NCBI GenBank assembly: GCA_944323945.1
Contig: CALUUL010000008.1
Location: 1 to 46,983 of the forward strand
From: Candidatus Gastranaerophilales bacterium
GTDB taxonomy: Bacteria; Cyanobacteriota; Vampirovibrionia; Gastranaerophilales; Gastranaerophilaceae
Reading direction: 5' to 3'
DNA: 46,983 nt
Part shown: positions 27,764 through 36,791 of the stretch, in pieces
Numbering within the stretch: position 1 is the first letter of the stretch
Layout: each line of letters begins with the position of its first letter
The notes under the pieces: generated by a model
What the model saw: only the letters and a program-made list of their open reading frames with translations
Told to the model about the DNA's origin: nothing
The model's database searches: none
Position numbers and translations under genes: made by a program

Positions 27764-28384
27764 ATGAAAAAAGGTTTATTTATTACTTTTGAAGGTGCTG
27801 ATGGTTCCGGAAAAACTACACAGCTAAATAATGTTAAAACATTTTTGGAAGAAAAAGGTTATAGTGTTACTGTAACAAGAGAACCCGGTGCTTTGGATAT
27901 TGGTCAGAAAATAAGAGATATACTATTACATCATAATGGTATAGTTGCAGATAGATGTGAGATGTTCTTATTTCTTGCAGATAGAGCCCAGCATGTAGAA
28001 ACATTTATTAAGCCAGCTATAGAAGAAGGGAAAATAGTATTGTGTGACAGACATACTGATTCTACAATTGCATATCAAGGTTATGGAAGAGGTCAAGATA
28101 TATCTTTATTGAAAGAACTGAATAAAATAGCGGTAAATGGCTTAAGACCTGATTTGACTTTATTGTATGATGTTTCTACAGAGACTGCTCAGCAAAGAGT
28201 TGGCGGTGAAAAAGACAGAATGGAATCAGCGGGAATAGATTTTCATAGAAAAGTAAGAAATGGTTATCTTGATTTACAGAAGGAAGAACCAAATCGAATA
28301 AAGTTAATAAATGCAAATAATTCTATAGAAACTGTTTTCGAGGATACAAAAAATATTATAATAAAGTTATTAAAAGAGAATTAA
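27764..28384 (+). CDS. tmk: Thymidylate kinase
   Basis: Tmk phosphorylates dTMP to dTDP, the step before dTTP, which also feeds RfbA. The 206 residues contain the P-loop FEGADGSGKTTQ, the TREPGALDIGQKIRD segment (RxPG), CDRHTDSTIAYQGYGRG and the lid region after YDVSTETAQQRV. The start follows serS by one base without a strong binding site, which suggests coupling. A small two-repeat protein gene follows after nine bases. Confidence 0.97.
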   Translation: MKKGLFITFEGADGSGKTTQLNNVKTFLEEKGYSVTVTREPGALDIGQKIRDILLHHNGIVADRCEMFLFLADRAQHVETFIKPAIEEGKIVLCDRHTDSTIAYQGYGRGQDISLLKELNKIAVNGLRPDLTLLYDVSTETAQQRVGGEKDRMESAGIDFHRKVRNGYLDLQKEEPNRIKLINANNSIETVFEDTKNIIIKLLKEN

Positions 28385-28393
28385 GGAGAAGAA

Positions 28394-28735
28394 ATGCCAG
28401 AAGGTTATAGACGTTGGTATGATAATGATCCTATATTAAAGGAAGCATTAGAACTTTTAAAATTGCAGACAGATGATAAAAAATCAACGGCAGCAGATTT
28501 TATTATTTCTCTTCAAGAACAAGTTGCGCAGGATGTAATTGAAAGAATTTATGAAATTACTCAGCAATTTGCAGAAAAAGGAAATCGTTGGTATGATAGC
28601 GATCCTGTAATGTTAAAAGCAATTGAATTGTTGAGAGTAGCCCCTCCTCAAACTCAAAGAATAGCTGCTTTAAAATTGCTTTTAGCTATGGAAAGTAATG
28701 ATATGGAGTCTTTAGAAAAAGAAGATGATGAATAG
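28394..28735 (+). CDS. Two-repeat RWYD protein of unknown function
   Basis: I do not recognise this 113-residue protein. It is an internal duplication: RRWYDNDPILKEALELLKL (residues 6-24) and NRWYDSDPVMLKAIELLRV (64-82), 58 residues apart, each followed by a second helix (AADFIISLQEQ and AALKLLLAMES). The middle (QVAQDVIERIYEITQQFA) is helical. It is acidic at the C-terminus and has no signal or membrane segment. ATG at 28394 follows AAGGAG, nine bases after tmk. Its TAG lies inside the first codons of folE2, so it is clearly part of the operon. A helical adaptor or protein-binding role is only a guess. Confidence 0.75.
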   Translation: MPEGYRRWYDNDPILKEALELLKLQTDDKKSTAADFIISLQEQVAQDVIERIYEITQQFAEKGNRWYDSDPVMLKAIELLRVAPPQTQRIAALKLLLAMESNDMESLEKEDDE

Positions 28736-29522
28736 TCTGTTAAAAGATATACAAAATCAAAAAGATAGAAGAGGAATTGATATTCAAAAAGTTGGTGTTA
28801 ATGGAGTTGAAGTTCCGTTATTAATAGATAGGAAGAATGCAGATAGTCAAGTTGTATCAGCGAAAGCTCGATTAAGTGTTACATTGCCTCATGATTATAG
28901 AGGTACACATATGTCCCGTTTTATTGAAATATTAAGTGAGTATTCAAGTAAAAGAACCCTTGGCGTAGATATAAAAGGTCTTTTACAAGATGTAAAAAAA
29001 CGATTAGAATCAGAATCTGCTCATGTTAAATTTGAGTTTAAATACTTTATAAATAAAAAAGCACCAATTAGCGAAATGGAATTTCCAGTAGGTTATGACT
29101 GTTCTTTTCAAGGTGATTTAACAGGTGATAATTATAAGTTTATATTAGGAGTAAAAGTTCCTGTTACAACATTGTGTCCTTGTTCTAAGGAAATATCAAA
29201 ATATTCTGCTCATAATCAAAGAACAATGGTCAAAGTAAAAGTCAGTTATGATGAAAAAGATATGATTTGGATTGAGGACTTGGTTGAAAAAATTGAGAGT
29301 TGCGGTTCTTGTCAGGTCTACTCGATATTAAAAAGATGTGATGAAAAATTTGTGACAGAATCCGCATATGAAAACCCTAAGTTTGTTGAGGATGTTTTGC
29401 GTGATGTTATTTGTCTTTTAGAAAAAGATGAAAAAGTTACTTTCTACGAAGTAGAAGTCGAAGCTCAAGAAAGTATTCACAATCATAATGCTTGGGCTTG
29501 GCAATCAAAAAGTAAGGTATAG
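28725..29522 (+). CDS. folE2: GTP cyclohydrolase FolE2
   Basis: FolE2 (COG1469, type IB) converts GTP to dihydroneopterin triphosphate, the entry to folate and to queuosine precursors. The 265 residues carry KARLSVTLPHDYRGTHMSRF, the metal/active-site motif TLCPCSKEISKY followed by SAHNQRTMV, and the ending EAQESIHNHNAW. FolE2 can use metals other than zinc and replaces FolE in many anaerobes. It overlaps the upstream gene by 11 bases; two ATG codons in tandem (28725, 28728) are possible starts. It supplies the folate needs of glyA, folD and fmt, and the pathway of QueE. Confidence 0.96.
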   Translation: MMNSLLKDIQNQKDRRGIDIQKVGVNGVEVPLLIDRKNADSQVVSAKARLSVTLPHDYRGTHMSRFIEILSEYSSKRTLGVDIKGLLQDVKKRLESESAHVKFEFKYFINKKAPISEMEFPVGYDCSFQGDLTGDNYKFILGVKVPVTTLCPCSKEISKYSAHNQRTMVKVKVSYDEKDMIWIEDLVEKIESCGSCQVYSILKRCDEKFVTESAYENPKFVEDVLRDVICLLEKDEKVTFYEVEVEAQESIHNHNAWAWQSKSKV

Positions 29523-29541
29523 ATCTAGTTGGAGACATAAA

Positions 29542-30786
29542 ATGAAAGAATTATTTAACGATTATGTTCAATCTTTAGAAACATACATTATGTTTCAAAT
29601 TAAGCAAGAAACTCAGCGTTTGACTCCGGAATTAATAGCAAAGGGAAGAAAACCAATTTCTTTATCAATGGGTGCTCCTGTTGAAGCACCGCCAGAGTAT
29701 GTTACAAAAAAGTTAATTGAAGCTGTTAACGAAGAGGGTTTGCATACTTATACTGTTCCAAAAGGTGAATCATATTTTTTAGAAGCGGTTGCTAAAAGAA
29801 TGAAAAATCGTTTTGGAGTTGATTTAGATATTAAAACAGAAATATGTTCTTTAATAGGTTCAAAAGAAGGTATAGCTAATATGATTAGAGCATTGGTTAA
29901 TCCTACAACTGATGTTTCTAAGCAAGATATAATTTTAATACCTGATCCAGGGTATGCTTCTTATAAAGAAATGGTAAAAGTATCCGGTGGGTTAGCATAC
30001 GGTTTGCCATTAAAACCTGAAAATAATTTTATGCCAAATTTAGATATAGTAGCAGAAAATCTTGAAAAAGACGGATATTCAATAAAAAGAGTAAAAGCTC
30101 TCATTATTAACTATCCAAACAATCCTTTAGGAGCTGTTGCTAATATGGCTTATATGAAACATGCTGTTGAATTTTGTAAGAAAAATAAAATTCTATTAAT
30201 GTCAGATGCCGCTTACATAGATATGGTATTTGAAGGCGCTCCCAAAGCACCAAGTGTATTTGAAGTTGAAGGTGCAAAAGATATTGCAGTAGAATTTTAT
30301 AGTTTTTCAAAGCCATATTCTATGACTGGTTGGCGAATAGGTTGGGTTTGTGGAAATAAAGATGCTGTTGGAATTTTGACAAAATTAAAATCAACCATTG
30401 ATACTGGAATTTATAAGCCTATTCAAAAAGCAGCAGCTGCTATTTTAAATTCACAAGAAGGCGATGAATATATAGTAGAGGCAAATAAACGATTTGAAAG
30501 AAAACAGAAAATAGTTGTAGAAGGTTTTAAAGATCTTGGTTGGCCAATGGATAAGATTAATCCGCCAAAGGCTACATTCTATCTTTGGTTACCAATACCT
30601 CCAAAATATAAAACTTCAAAAGAATTTACAGATGCTGTATTACAAAAATCAGGAATTGTTTTAGTTCCGGGAAGTGGTTTCGGTAAAAACGGAGAAGGCT
30701 GGTTCAGAATGTCAATCGTTGCCTCTGAAGAACAAATGCGTGAAGTTATAAAAAGATTAAAAGAAGACGGTTTCTATTTTGAATAA
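29542..30786 (+). CDS. Class I PLP aminotransferase, DapL/AlaC-like
   Basis: This 414-residue enzyme is a fold-type I aminotransferase. The PLP lysine is in YSFSKPYSMTGWRIGW; other marks are SLSMGAPVEAPPEYV, LIGSKEGIANMIRAL, DPGYASYKEMV, INYPNNPLGA (substrate asparagine), DAAYIDMVFEG and ATFYLWLPIP. The pattern is closest to LL-diaminopimelate aminotransferase and to alanine/aspartate aminotransferases of the same branch; I cannot separate them by eye. The ATG at 29542 follows GGAG. It starts 20 bases after folE2, and hisH starts within its last codons. If it is DapL it would serve lysine and peptidoglycan synthesis. Confidence 0.85.
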   Translation: MKELFNDYVQSLETYIMFQIKQETQRLTPELIAKGRKPISLSMGAPVEAPPEYVTKKLIEAVNEEGLHTYTVPKGESYFLEAVAKRMKNRFGVDLDIKTEICSLIGSKEGIANMIRALVNPTTDVSKQDIILIPDPGYASYKEMVKVSGGLAYGLPLKPENNFMPNLDIVAENLEKDGYSIKRVKALIINYPNNPLGAVANMAYMKHAVEFCKKNKILLMSDAAYIDMVFEGAPKAPSVFEVEGAKDIAVEFYSFSKPYSMTGWRIGWVCGNKDAVGILTKLKSTIDTGIYKPIQKAAAAILNSQEGDEYIVEANKRFERKQKIVVEGFKDLGWPMDKINPPKATFYLWLPIPPKYKTSKEFTDAVLQKSGIVLVPGSGFGKNGEGWFRMSIVASEEQMREVIKRLKEDGFYFE

Positions 30787-31369
30787 AGTTGTAATTGTAG
30801 ATTATGAAGCGGGAAATTTAAGAAGTGTCGCAAATATGCTGACATTTCTTAATACTCCTTTTATTATAACATCTGATAAAAATGAAATTTTGTCAGCAGA
30901 AAAAATTATTTTTCCTGGTCAAGGTCATTTTGCTCAAGCTATGAGCAATTTGAAGAAAAAGGGACTCATTCCAGTTATAAAAGAGTGCTGTCAAAAAGGG
31001 ATTCCTTTTCTTGGGATATGTATAGGACTTCAAATTCTCTTTGAAAGTAGTGAAGAGGCACCTAATGTTAGTGGGCTTGGAATTTTCCAAGGAGAAGTAA
31101 AGCGTTTTACAAAAGGAAAAATTCCTCAAATCGGATGGAATAAAGTAGTTCCAACTCAAAATAATATCTATATTCCTGAAGGGTATTTTTACTATGTAAA
31201 TTCTTATTATGTAGAACCCAAGGATGAAAATATAATAAGTGCATATACTGATTATAACGTTAAATTTTGTGCTGCTGTCCAAAAAAATAATGTAACTGCT
31301 GTGCAATTTCATCCTGAAAAAAGTGCTAAAGTTGGTTTAGAGTTTTTTCAGAAGTGGTTGAAAGATTAA
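30779..31369 (+). CDS. hisH: Imidazole glycerol phosphate synthase subunit HisH
   Basis: HisH is the glutaminase that gives ammonia to HisF in histidine synthesis. The 196 residues show VVIVDYEAGNLRSVANML, FPGQGHFAQAM, the nucleophile cysteine in LGICIGLQILFE, and the His-Glu pair in VQFHPEKSAKVG. The start is TTG at 30779, overlapping the aminotransferase stop; no ATG gives a full N-terminus. No hisF or other his gene is nearby, so the partner must lie elsewhere. Confidence 0.95.
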   Translation: MNKVVIVDYEAGNLRSVANMLTFLNTPFIITSDKNEILSAEKIIFPGQGHFAQAMSNLKKKGLIPVIKECCQKGIPFLGICIGLQILFESSEEAPNVSGLGIFQGEVKRFTKGKIPQIGWNKVVPTQNNIYIPEGYFYYVNSYYVEPKDENIISAYTDYNVKFCAAVQKNNVTAVQFHPEKSAKVGLEFFQKWLKD

Positions 31370-31435
31370 ATTTTACATTATATTTATAATATAGTCTTTC
31401 GTTTTTATATATTATCAATTAATAGGTAAAAAATA

Positions 31436-32479
31436 ATGTTCGAAAAAATAAAATCTTTATTTAAAAAAGAAAAGAAAAATAGAAAATATATAAGTTGTGA
31501 ATATATTCAGCATGGTTTTAATGTTGATTATGAAGATATAAAGATGTGCTGTTTTAACTGTCATGAAGGTGGTGGCAGACAGATTCTTATAGATAATTAT
31601 AAAGGTCAAATGATTGATTGGAATAAGTTCTTCAAAGAAAAAAGAAAAATGAGAGAACTAAATAAAAAAGGAGTTATCCTTGAAAGATGCAAAGGTTGTT
31701 TTTTCTTAAAAGAACGTGAGTGGGATGATGAAGATTATATTAGTTATATGGTTTTTAATCATTGGACGCAATGTAATTGTAAATGTAAATACTGTTTTAC
31801 TAATGAACAATCTGACTTTTTTAATAAAAGGGAAAATTATAATATGTATCCCGTAATTAAAAAACTTGTTGATATGGGAAAAGTCAGAGGCGGCGGAGAA
31901 ATTGGGTTTGGTGGTGGAGAACCAGCATTATTACCGGAATTTGAACCAATGATGAATATGTTAATGGATGCAGGTTGTGACAATATCAGAGTCCATTCTT
32001 CTTGTGTCAAATATTCGCCTGCAATTGAGAGAGGGTTACGAGAAGGAAAGGTAACTTTAGTATGTTCTGTCGACTCAGGTACTCCAGAAACATATACTAA
32101 TATAAAAAGAGTCAATCATTTTGATAAAGTATGGGAAAATTTAACAAAATATGCTTCCAGTCAAACAGATAATATATACAAGGCAAAAACCAAATTTATT
32201 ATTTATCCAGGTTATAATGATAATAAAGATGAACTTGATAAATGGTTTGATTTGACTGTTAAAGCAGGTATTAAAAGTGTTGTACTTGATGTAGAAGGTG
32301 GTTGGTATATCAATAATAAATATAATATTTCAGAAGAAATGTATGAACTACTAGAATATGCTGGAAAAAAAGCAGACGAGCTGGGAATGAAATTTGTTGA
32401 ATATTATGATAGAGCAAATGATATGAGAATTCACAAAGAAGAATATAAACAATTTAGAAAAAATGAGCATAGCAATTAG
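31436..32479 (+). CDS. Radical SAM protein with extra N-terminal cysteines
   Basis: This 347-residue protein has the radical SAM motif C113-x3-C117-x2-C120 (CNCKCKYC) followed by the GGGEPALL motif, and LVCSVDSGTPETYTNI in the barrel. Before the barrel there is a cysteine-rich segment: C21, C38, C39, C42, C85 and C88 (KMCCFNCHEGGG; ERCKGCFF). This could hold an auxiliary iron-sulfur cluster, like a SPASM domain placed in front. Such a layout suggests modification of a peptide or small molecule; I cannot name the substrate. ATG at 31436. It overlaps the MATE exporter gene by 17 bases. No short precursor-peptide frame is visible in the 66-base gap before it. Confidence 0.8.
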   Translation: MFEKIKSLFKKEKKNRKYISCEYIQHGFNVDYEDIKMCCFNCHEGGGRQILIDNYKGQMIDWNKFFKEKRKMRELNKKGVILERCKGCFFLKEREWDDEDYISYMVFNHWTQCNCKCKYCFTNEQSDFFNKRENYNMYPVIKKLVDMGKVRGGGEIGFGGGEPALLPEFEPMMNMLMDAGCDNIRVHSSCVKYSPAIERGLREGKVTLVCSVDSGTPETYTNIKRVNHFDKVWENLTKYASSQTDNIYKAKTKFIIYPGYNDNKDELDKWFDLTVKAGIKSVVLDVEGGWYINNKYNISEEMYELLEYAGKKADELGMKFVEYYDRANDMRIHKEEYKQFRKNEHSN

Positions 32480-33809
32480 TAAAATAGCCGAAAAAATAAG
32501 AAATTATAAGTACTACTTTATAGATTTATTAATATTGGCATTTCCTCTTTTGATAGGAAATCTTGGTCATACATTGATTGGTGCTACTGATGTTTTTGTT
32601 GTTGCAAAGTATAAAATAGATTCTCTTGCTGCAATAAGTATTGCAAATTCTATTTTATTTACTATTTTTATTTTTGGTATTGGTTTAATATGTGCTGTTT
32701 CAATAGTTCTTGCAAATAAAAGAGGTTCAAAACAAAAAACAAAAAAGTATTTACTTTCAACTTTAATTTTTTCGTTTGTCTTGGCTGTATTTTTTTCTGT
32801 AATCTGTTATTGCTCAAAATTATTGATACCATATATGGGGTTTGAAAAACATTTAATTCCTTATATTGAAGAATACATTACGATTGTAGCATTTTCTATG
32901 TTTGGAATGTTTATATATGAAGGAGTAAAACAATTCTTACAATCATATGAAATTGTAAATTTCCCTAATTTAATACTGTTATTGGCGGTAGTTGTAAATT
33001 TTATTTTTGATATTACATTAGTTTTTGGATTTGGAAGTATTCCGTCAATGGGGTCAAAAGGTGCAGCAATTGCTACTTTATCAGTAAGAACATTAATGGG
33101 AATTATAATGTTTTTATATGTTTTTAGGTTTATTGATTTTAAATCCAAAATTGATTTTTCATATATGAAAAGTTTAATAAAAATAGGTTATCCGATAGGC
33201 GCCGCATTATTATTAGAATTTCTAGCTTTCAATATAGTGACAATACTTGTTGGTCGAGAGTCTGGCTTACTTGCAGCAACACACAGTATTTTAACTACAA
33301 TATCATCTTCAACATTTATGGTGCCTTTAGCTATATCTACAGCTGTATCAGTAAAAGTTGCATATTATTATGGAGCTGGAAAAACAGAGGAAATAAAAAG
33401 ATTTTCATTGGCAGGATTGATAATGGGTGTAGGTTTTATGGCATTAGCAGGAATATGTTTTGCTCTATTCCCAACTCAGTTAATAAGCTTGTTTACAGAT
33501 AATAAATCAGTGTTGGATGTTGCACTGCCAATAATGATGGTAGTCGCAATGTATCAGGTTTTTGACGGATTTCAGGTTGTTTCGGGCGGTATTTTAAAAG
33601 GGTTTAAATTGACAGCTTTTGTTTCTAATGCTGTTTTCTTTGGTTATTGGATTGTTGGAATGCCAGTAGCTGTTCTGCTTGTTTATAGATATGATATGTC
33701 GTTGAGTGGCTATTGGATTGCTCTAGCTGTATCATTATGCGTTATGGGCTTTGTTCAAGCATATATGGCAAAATATAAATTTAATCAGGTTAAAGAAATG
33801 TATAAATAA
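32463..33809 (+). CDS. MATE family efflux transporter
   Basis: This 448-residue membrane protein has about twelve hydrophobic segments in two similar halves, as in MATE/NorM transporters, which export drugs or metabolites with sodium or protons. Marks are AFPLLIGNLGHTLIGATDVFVV near the N-terminus, and the half-repeat IKIGYPIGAALLLEFLAFNIV with the following LAATHSI. The ATG at 32463 lies inside the radical SAM gene (17-base overlap), so the two are translated together and the transporter may export the product of that enzyme, or protect against it. Confidence 0.9.
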   Translation: MSIAISKIAEKIRNYKYYFIDLLILAFPLLIGNLGHTLIGATDVFVVAKYKIDSLAAISIANSILFTIFIFGIGLICAVSIVLANKRGSKQKTKKYLLSTLIFSFVLAVFFSVICYCSKLLIPYMGFEKHLIPYIEEYITIVAFSMFGMFIYEGVKQFLQSYEIVNFPNLILLLAVVVNFIFDITLVFGFGSIPSMGSKGAAIATLSVRTLMGIIMFLYVFRFIDFKSKIDFSYMKSLIKIGYPIGAALLLEFLAFNIVTILVGRESGLLAATHSILTTISSSTFMVPLAISTAVSVKVAYYYGAGKTEEIKRFSLAGLIMGVGFMALAGICFALFPTQLISLFTDNKSVLDVALPIMMVVAMYQVFDGFQVVSGGILKGFKLTAFVSNAVFFGYWIVGMPVAVLLVYRYDMSLSGYWIALAVSLCVMGFVQAYMAKYKFNQVKEMYK

Positions 33810-33854
33810 TAATAAAAATTAATTAATTTATATACAATTCAGATTAATTTAAGG

Positions 33855-33860
33855 TATAAT
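33855..33860 (+). promoter_or_regulatory. Probable -10 box for the pyrH-frr-cdsA-rnc-rpe unit
   Basis: A perfect TATAAT lies 35 bases before the pyrH ATG, in the 86-base gap after the MATE gene. TATACA, 18 bases upstream (33831-33836), is a weak -35. It is the only obvious promoter candidate before a run of tightly packed genes. Confidence 0.4.
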
Positions 33861-33895
33861 AAGCGTATTGTTTTATAGTTTTTAAATAGGTTTAT

Positions 33896-34621
33896 ATGGA
33901 AGAGAAATTAAAGTATAAGAGAATTCTGCTAAAACTAAGCGGTGAAGCTCTTTTGGGAAAACAAGAATTTGGGATTGATCAAAATCCGTTGGAAATGATT
34001 GCAAATGAAGTAAAACAAGCATATGATGCCGGTGCTGAGATTGCAATAGTTGTTGGTGGCGGTAATATTTTTAGAGGGGTAAAGAATTCAGCAAAATATG
34101 GTATGGATCAGGCTACTGGCGACTATATAGGAATGCTTGCTACAGTTATGAATGCGCTTGCACTTCAAAGTGCTTTAAGAAAAATAAATGTTCATTGTAG
34201 AGTACAATCAGCAATAGATATGGATAAAATAGCAGAACCTTATATTAGGTTTAAAGCAATTAGACATCTTGAAAAATCAAGAGTTGTTATTTTTGCAGCA
34301 GGAACAGGAAACCCATTCTTTACAACAGATACAGCTGCAGCATTAAGAGCTTCTGAAATAGGTGCTGAAGCAATGTTGATGGCTAAAAATGGTGTAGATG
34401 GCGTATATTCTGATGATCCGAGAATCAATCCAAATGCTAAGAAATATAGTAATATTACCTATGATGATATTATTATAAAAGGTTTAAAAGTAATGGATAC
34501 TGCATCTTGTGCTTTATGTAAACAGAATTCTATACCAATTGTGGTATTTGATTTTGCAGCAAAAGGCAGCATTATAAAAATATTAAAAGGCGAAAATATA
34601 GGAACATATGTAGGAGGATAA
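33896..34621 (+). CDS. pyrH: UMP kinase
   Basis: PyrH makes UDP from UMP and is the bacterial amino-acid-kinase type hexamer. The 241 residues show ILLKLSGEALLGK, VVGGGNIFRGV, the ATGDYIGMLATVMNALALQ helix, FAAGTGNPFFTTDTAAALRA and AKNGVDGVYSDDP. ATG at 33896. frr follows one base after the stop. pyrH-frr-cdsA is a widely conserved order. UDP made here leads to UDP-sugars used by the WecA-type enzyme. Confidence 0.98.
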   Translation: MEEKLKYKRILLKLSGEALLGKQEFGIDQNPLEMIANEVKQAYDAGAEIAIVVGGGNIFRGVKNSAKYGMDQATGDYIGMLATVMNALALQSALRKINVHCRVQSAIDMDKIAEPYIRFKAIRHLEKSRVVIFAAGTGNPFFTTDTAAALRASEIGAEAMLMAKNGVDGVYSDDPRINPNAKKYSNITYDDIIIKGLKVMDTASCALCKQNSIPIVVFDFAAKGSIIKILKGENIGTYVGG

Positions 34622-34622
34622 A

Positions 34623-35183
34623 ATGACAGTTGATGAAATGTTCAGTATAGGTTCAGAAAAAATGGAAAAAGCTATTAATCAAATGAAGAAAGAATTTTCT
34701 TCTATTCGTACAGGTCGTGCTAATCCAATGATTCTTGATAAGGTTTTGGTTGAATATTATGGTGCTCCTACTCCTTTGAGACAATTATCTCAAGTTAGTG
34801 TTCAAGATGGTACTACTTTAGTTATTGCTCCTTATGATAAAACTATTCTTAAGGATGTAGAAAAAGCATTAGTAAAAGCAGATTTAGGTATCAATCCAAA
34901 CAGTGACGGAATTGTAGTAAGATTGATATTTCCGCCTTTAACTCAAGATAAGAGAAAAGAAATTTGTAAGGATGTTAAAAAAGTTTGTGAAGAAACCAAG
35001 GTTGCTATCCGAAATATCAGAAGAGATATGACAGATGAATTGAAAAAGATTGAAAAGGCTGAAAATCTTTCTGAAGATATTGTAAAAGATAATCAAGATA
35101 AAATTCAGAAACTGACTGATAAATATATTAAAATCGCAGATGACAATTGTGCTGAAAAAGAAAAAGAGGTCTTAACAGTATAG
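34623..35183 (+). CDS. frr: Ribosome recycling factor
   Basis: Frr splits the post-termination ribosome together with EF-G. The 186 residues have the standard length and the FSSIRTGRANPMILDKV, VEYYGAPTPL, LNQ-equivalent RQLSQVSVQDG and IRNIRRDMTDELKK motifs. A strong AGGAGG at 34612-34617, in the end of pyrH, precedes the ATG. The TAG stop shares one base with the GTG start of cdsA. Confidence 0.98.
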   Translation: MTVDEMFSIGSEKMEKAINQMKKEFSSIRTGRANPMILDKVLVEYYGAPTPLRQLSQVSVQDGTTLVIAPYDKTILKDVEKALVKADLGINPNSDGIVVRLIFPPLTQDKRKEICKDVKKVCEETKVAIRNIRRDMTDELKKIEKAENLSEDIVKDNQDKIQKLTDKYIKIADDNCAEKEKEVLTV

Positions 35184-36079
35184 TGGCAGTGTTAGATACT
35201 ATTGCAAAAAACCGTTTGGTTACAGGCTTCGCAATGGGGGCTCTTGTATTCTCTTGTATTTTGCTTGGCGGAAAATGGTTACTTGCACTTTTACTTTTAT
35301 TTATAATTACAGCATCAAAAGAGTATGCTGATATACTAAAAAATAAAGGCTTTTTGCCATTTTTTAAAGTTATATTAATAGTTTCCGTTTCTATGGTACT
35401 TGTTTCAGCGTGCGGATATGGTGAATTACTTCCTTTAGTTCTTTTGTTTGGAACTATTGGTTCTTTTCTTGCTGTTTTATTTAGAGGTAGGCAACCATAT
35501 ATTGCTAATGTTGCAACAACTATACTTGGGTTTTTAATTGCTTGGATGCCTTGTCATATTTGTTTAATTCGAGAAATGGGACCTGATGTTTCATTATTTG
35601 GTATATCATTTAAGCAAGGATTATATTTCTTGGTATTTATATTCTTTGTGATTTTATTTACAGATATTGCAGCATATTATTTTGGTGTAAAATTTGGAAG
35701 ACATAAATTGTCTCCTGTAATTAGCCCTAAAAAAACAATTGAAGGTTCATTAGCAGGCGGATTTTGTGCAATTCTTGCGGGATTGATAATTGGGAAATTT
35801 ATTGGAATTTCTTTGTATCATTCCTTTGTTTTGGCTTTAATTGTAACTGTAATGGCGCAGTTGGGTGATTTGTCGGAATCTTTAATAAAACGCGATGCCG
35901 GTGTAAAAGATTCAGGCAATTCTTTGCCGGGGCATGGTGGTTTTCTTGATAGGGCTGACAGCTATTTATTTTCAGTTCCTGTTGCCTATTATTATATAAA
36001 GTTCTTTATTCTTACAAATCTTACTTTACCGATGGTTGGAGAATTTATAAAGAAAGTATTCCATGTTATCTGTGGCTAG
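35183..36079 (+). CDS. cdsA: Phosphatidate cytidylyltransferase
   Basis: CdsA makes CDP-diacylglycerol for phospholipid synthesis in the membrane. The 298 residues have about eight hydrophobic segments and the C-terminal signature GDLSESLIKRDAGVKDSG followed by LPGHGGFLDRADS. The start is GTG at 35183, sharing a base with the frr stop; GAGG lies 13 bases upstream, a little far, so translation may depend on coupling. It overlaps rnc by 17 bases. The usual neighbour dxr is absent between cdsA and the next gene. Confidence 0.96.
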   Translation: MAVLDTIAKNRLVTGFAMGALVFSCILLGGKWLLALLLLFIITASKEYADILKNKGFLPFFKVILIVSVSMVLVSACGYGELLPLVLLFGTIGSFLAVLFRGRQPYIANVATTILGFLIAWMPCHICLIREMGPDVSLFGISFKQGLYFLVFIFFVILFTDIAAYYFGVKFGRHKLSPVISPKKTIEGSLAGGFCAILAGLIIGKFIGISLYHSFVLALIVTVMAQLGDLSESLIKRDAGVKDSGNSLPGHGGFLDRADSYLFSVPVAYYYIKFFILTNLTLPMVGEFIKKVFHVICG

Positions 36080-36791
36080 AAAAAAACAAATAAAGAAACT
36101 TATAAAAATTTTAGATATAAATATGACGGATGAAAAACTTTTAGACATTGCGTTAACTCATCCGTCTTTTAATTTTGAAAAAAACAGAGAAGATGAACCT
36201 GATTATGAGCGTTTAGAATTTCTTGGTGATTCTGTTCTTAGGCTAATTATTAGTGAATATCTTTTTGATAAATATCAGAATTATAGCGAAGGAAAATTAA
36301 CAAAAATAAGAAGTTATTTAGTTAGTGATGAACTTTTAGCCAAGATAGCAAAAAACTTAAATATTGATAAATATTTAAATATTGGTATTCATGAAGAAAA
36401 AGATGGAGGAAGAGACAAAGAATCTATAAATGCTTGTGCAATGGAGGCTGTTTTAGGTGCTGTATATAAAAATAGTGGTTTTGAATGTGTTAAAGATTTT
36501 TTGTATAAAATATATAATAGTATGAATATTGATTGTGACGAGATATTATATTTCTATAATTCAAAAGAAATATTGCAACAGTATACACAATCTAAAAATA
36601 AAGATTTACCTGTCTATAAATTAGTTTCTGAATCTGGTCAAGCACATAATAAAATATATGAAGTAGCAGTGTTTTATCAAGGTGAGAACTTGGGAACTGG
36701 CATTGCAAAAACTAAAAAAGAAGCAGAAAAGATTGCGGCAGTAAATGCAATAAAAAAATTAAAAATTATAGAAAGCTGTGAGAATGAATAA
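36063..36791 (+). CDS. rnc: Ribonuclease III
   Basis: RNase III cuts double-stranded RNA, including the rRNA precursor. The 242 residues have the catalytic ERLEFLGDSVLRLII motif near residue 49, the second acidic site CAMEAVLGAVYKN, and a C-terminal double-stranded RNA-binding domain (KEILQQYTQSKN, YEVAVFYQGENLGTG, KTKKEAEKIAAVNAIKKL). ATG at 36063 lies within the end of cdsA. Its end overlaps the rpe start by eight bases. All catalytic acidic residues appear to be present. Confidence 0.97.
   Translation: MLSVARKKQIKKLIKILDINMTDEKLLDIALTHPSFNFEKNREDEPDYERLEFLGDSVLRLIISEYLFDKYQNYSEGKLTKIRSYLVSDELLAKIAKNLNIDKYLNIGIHEEKDGGRDKESINACAMEAVLGAVYKNSGFECVKDFLYKIYNSMNIDCDEILYFYNSKEILQQYTQSKNKDLPVYKLVSESGQAHNKIYEVAVFYQGENLGTGIAKTKKEAEKIAAVNAIKKLKIIESCENE

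Noticed and set aside
31370..31435. RiPP precursor peptide before the radical SAM gene
   Set aside because: The 66-base gap has no start codon with a usable frame and no ribosome binding site of its own.
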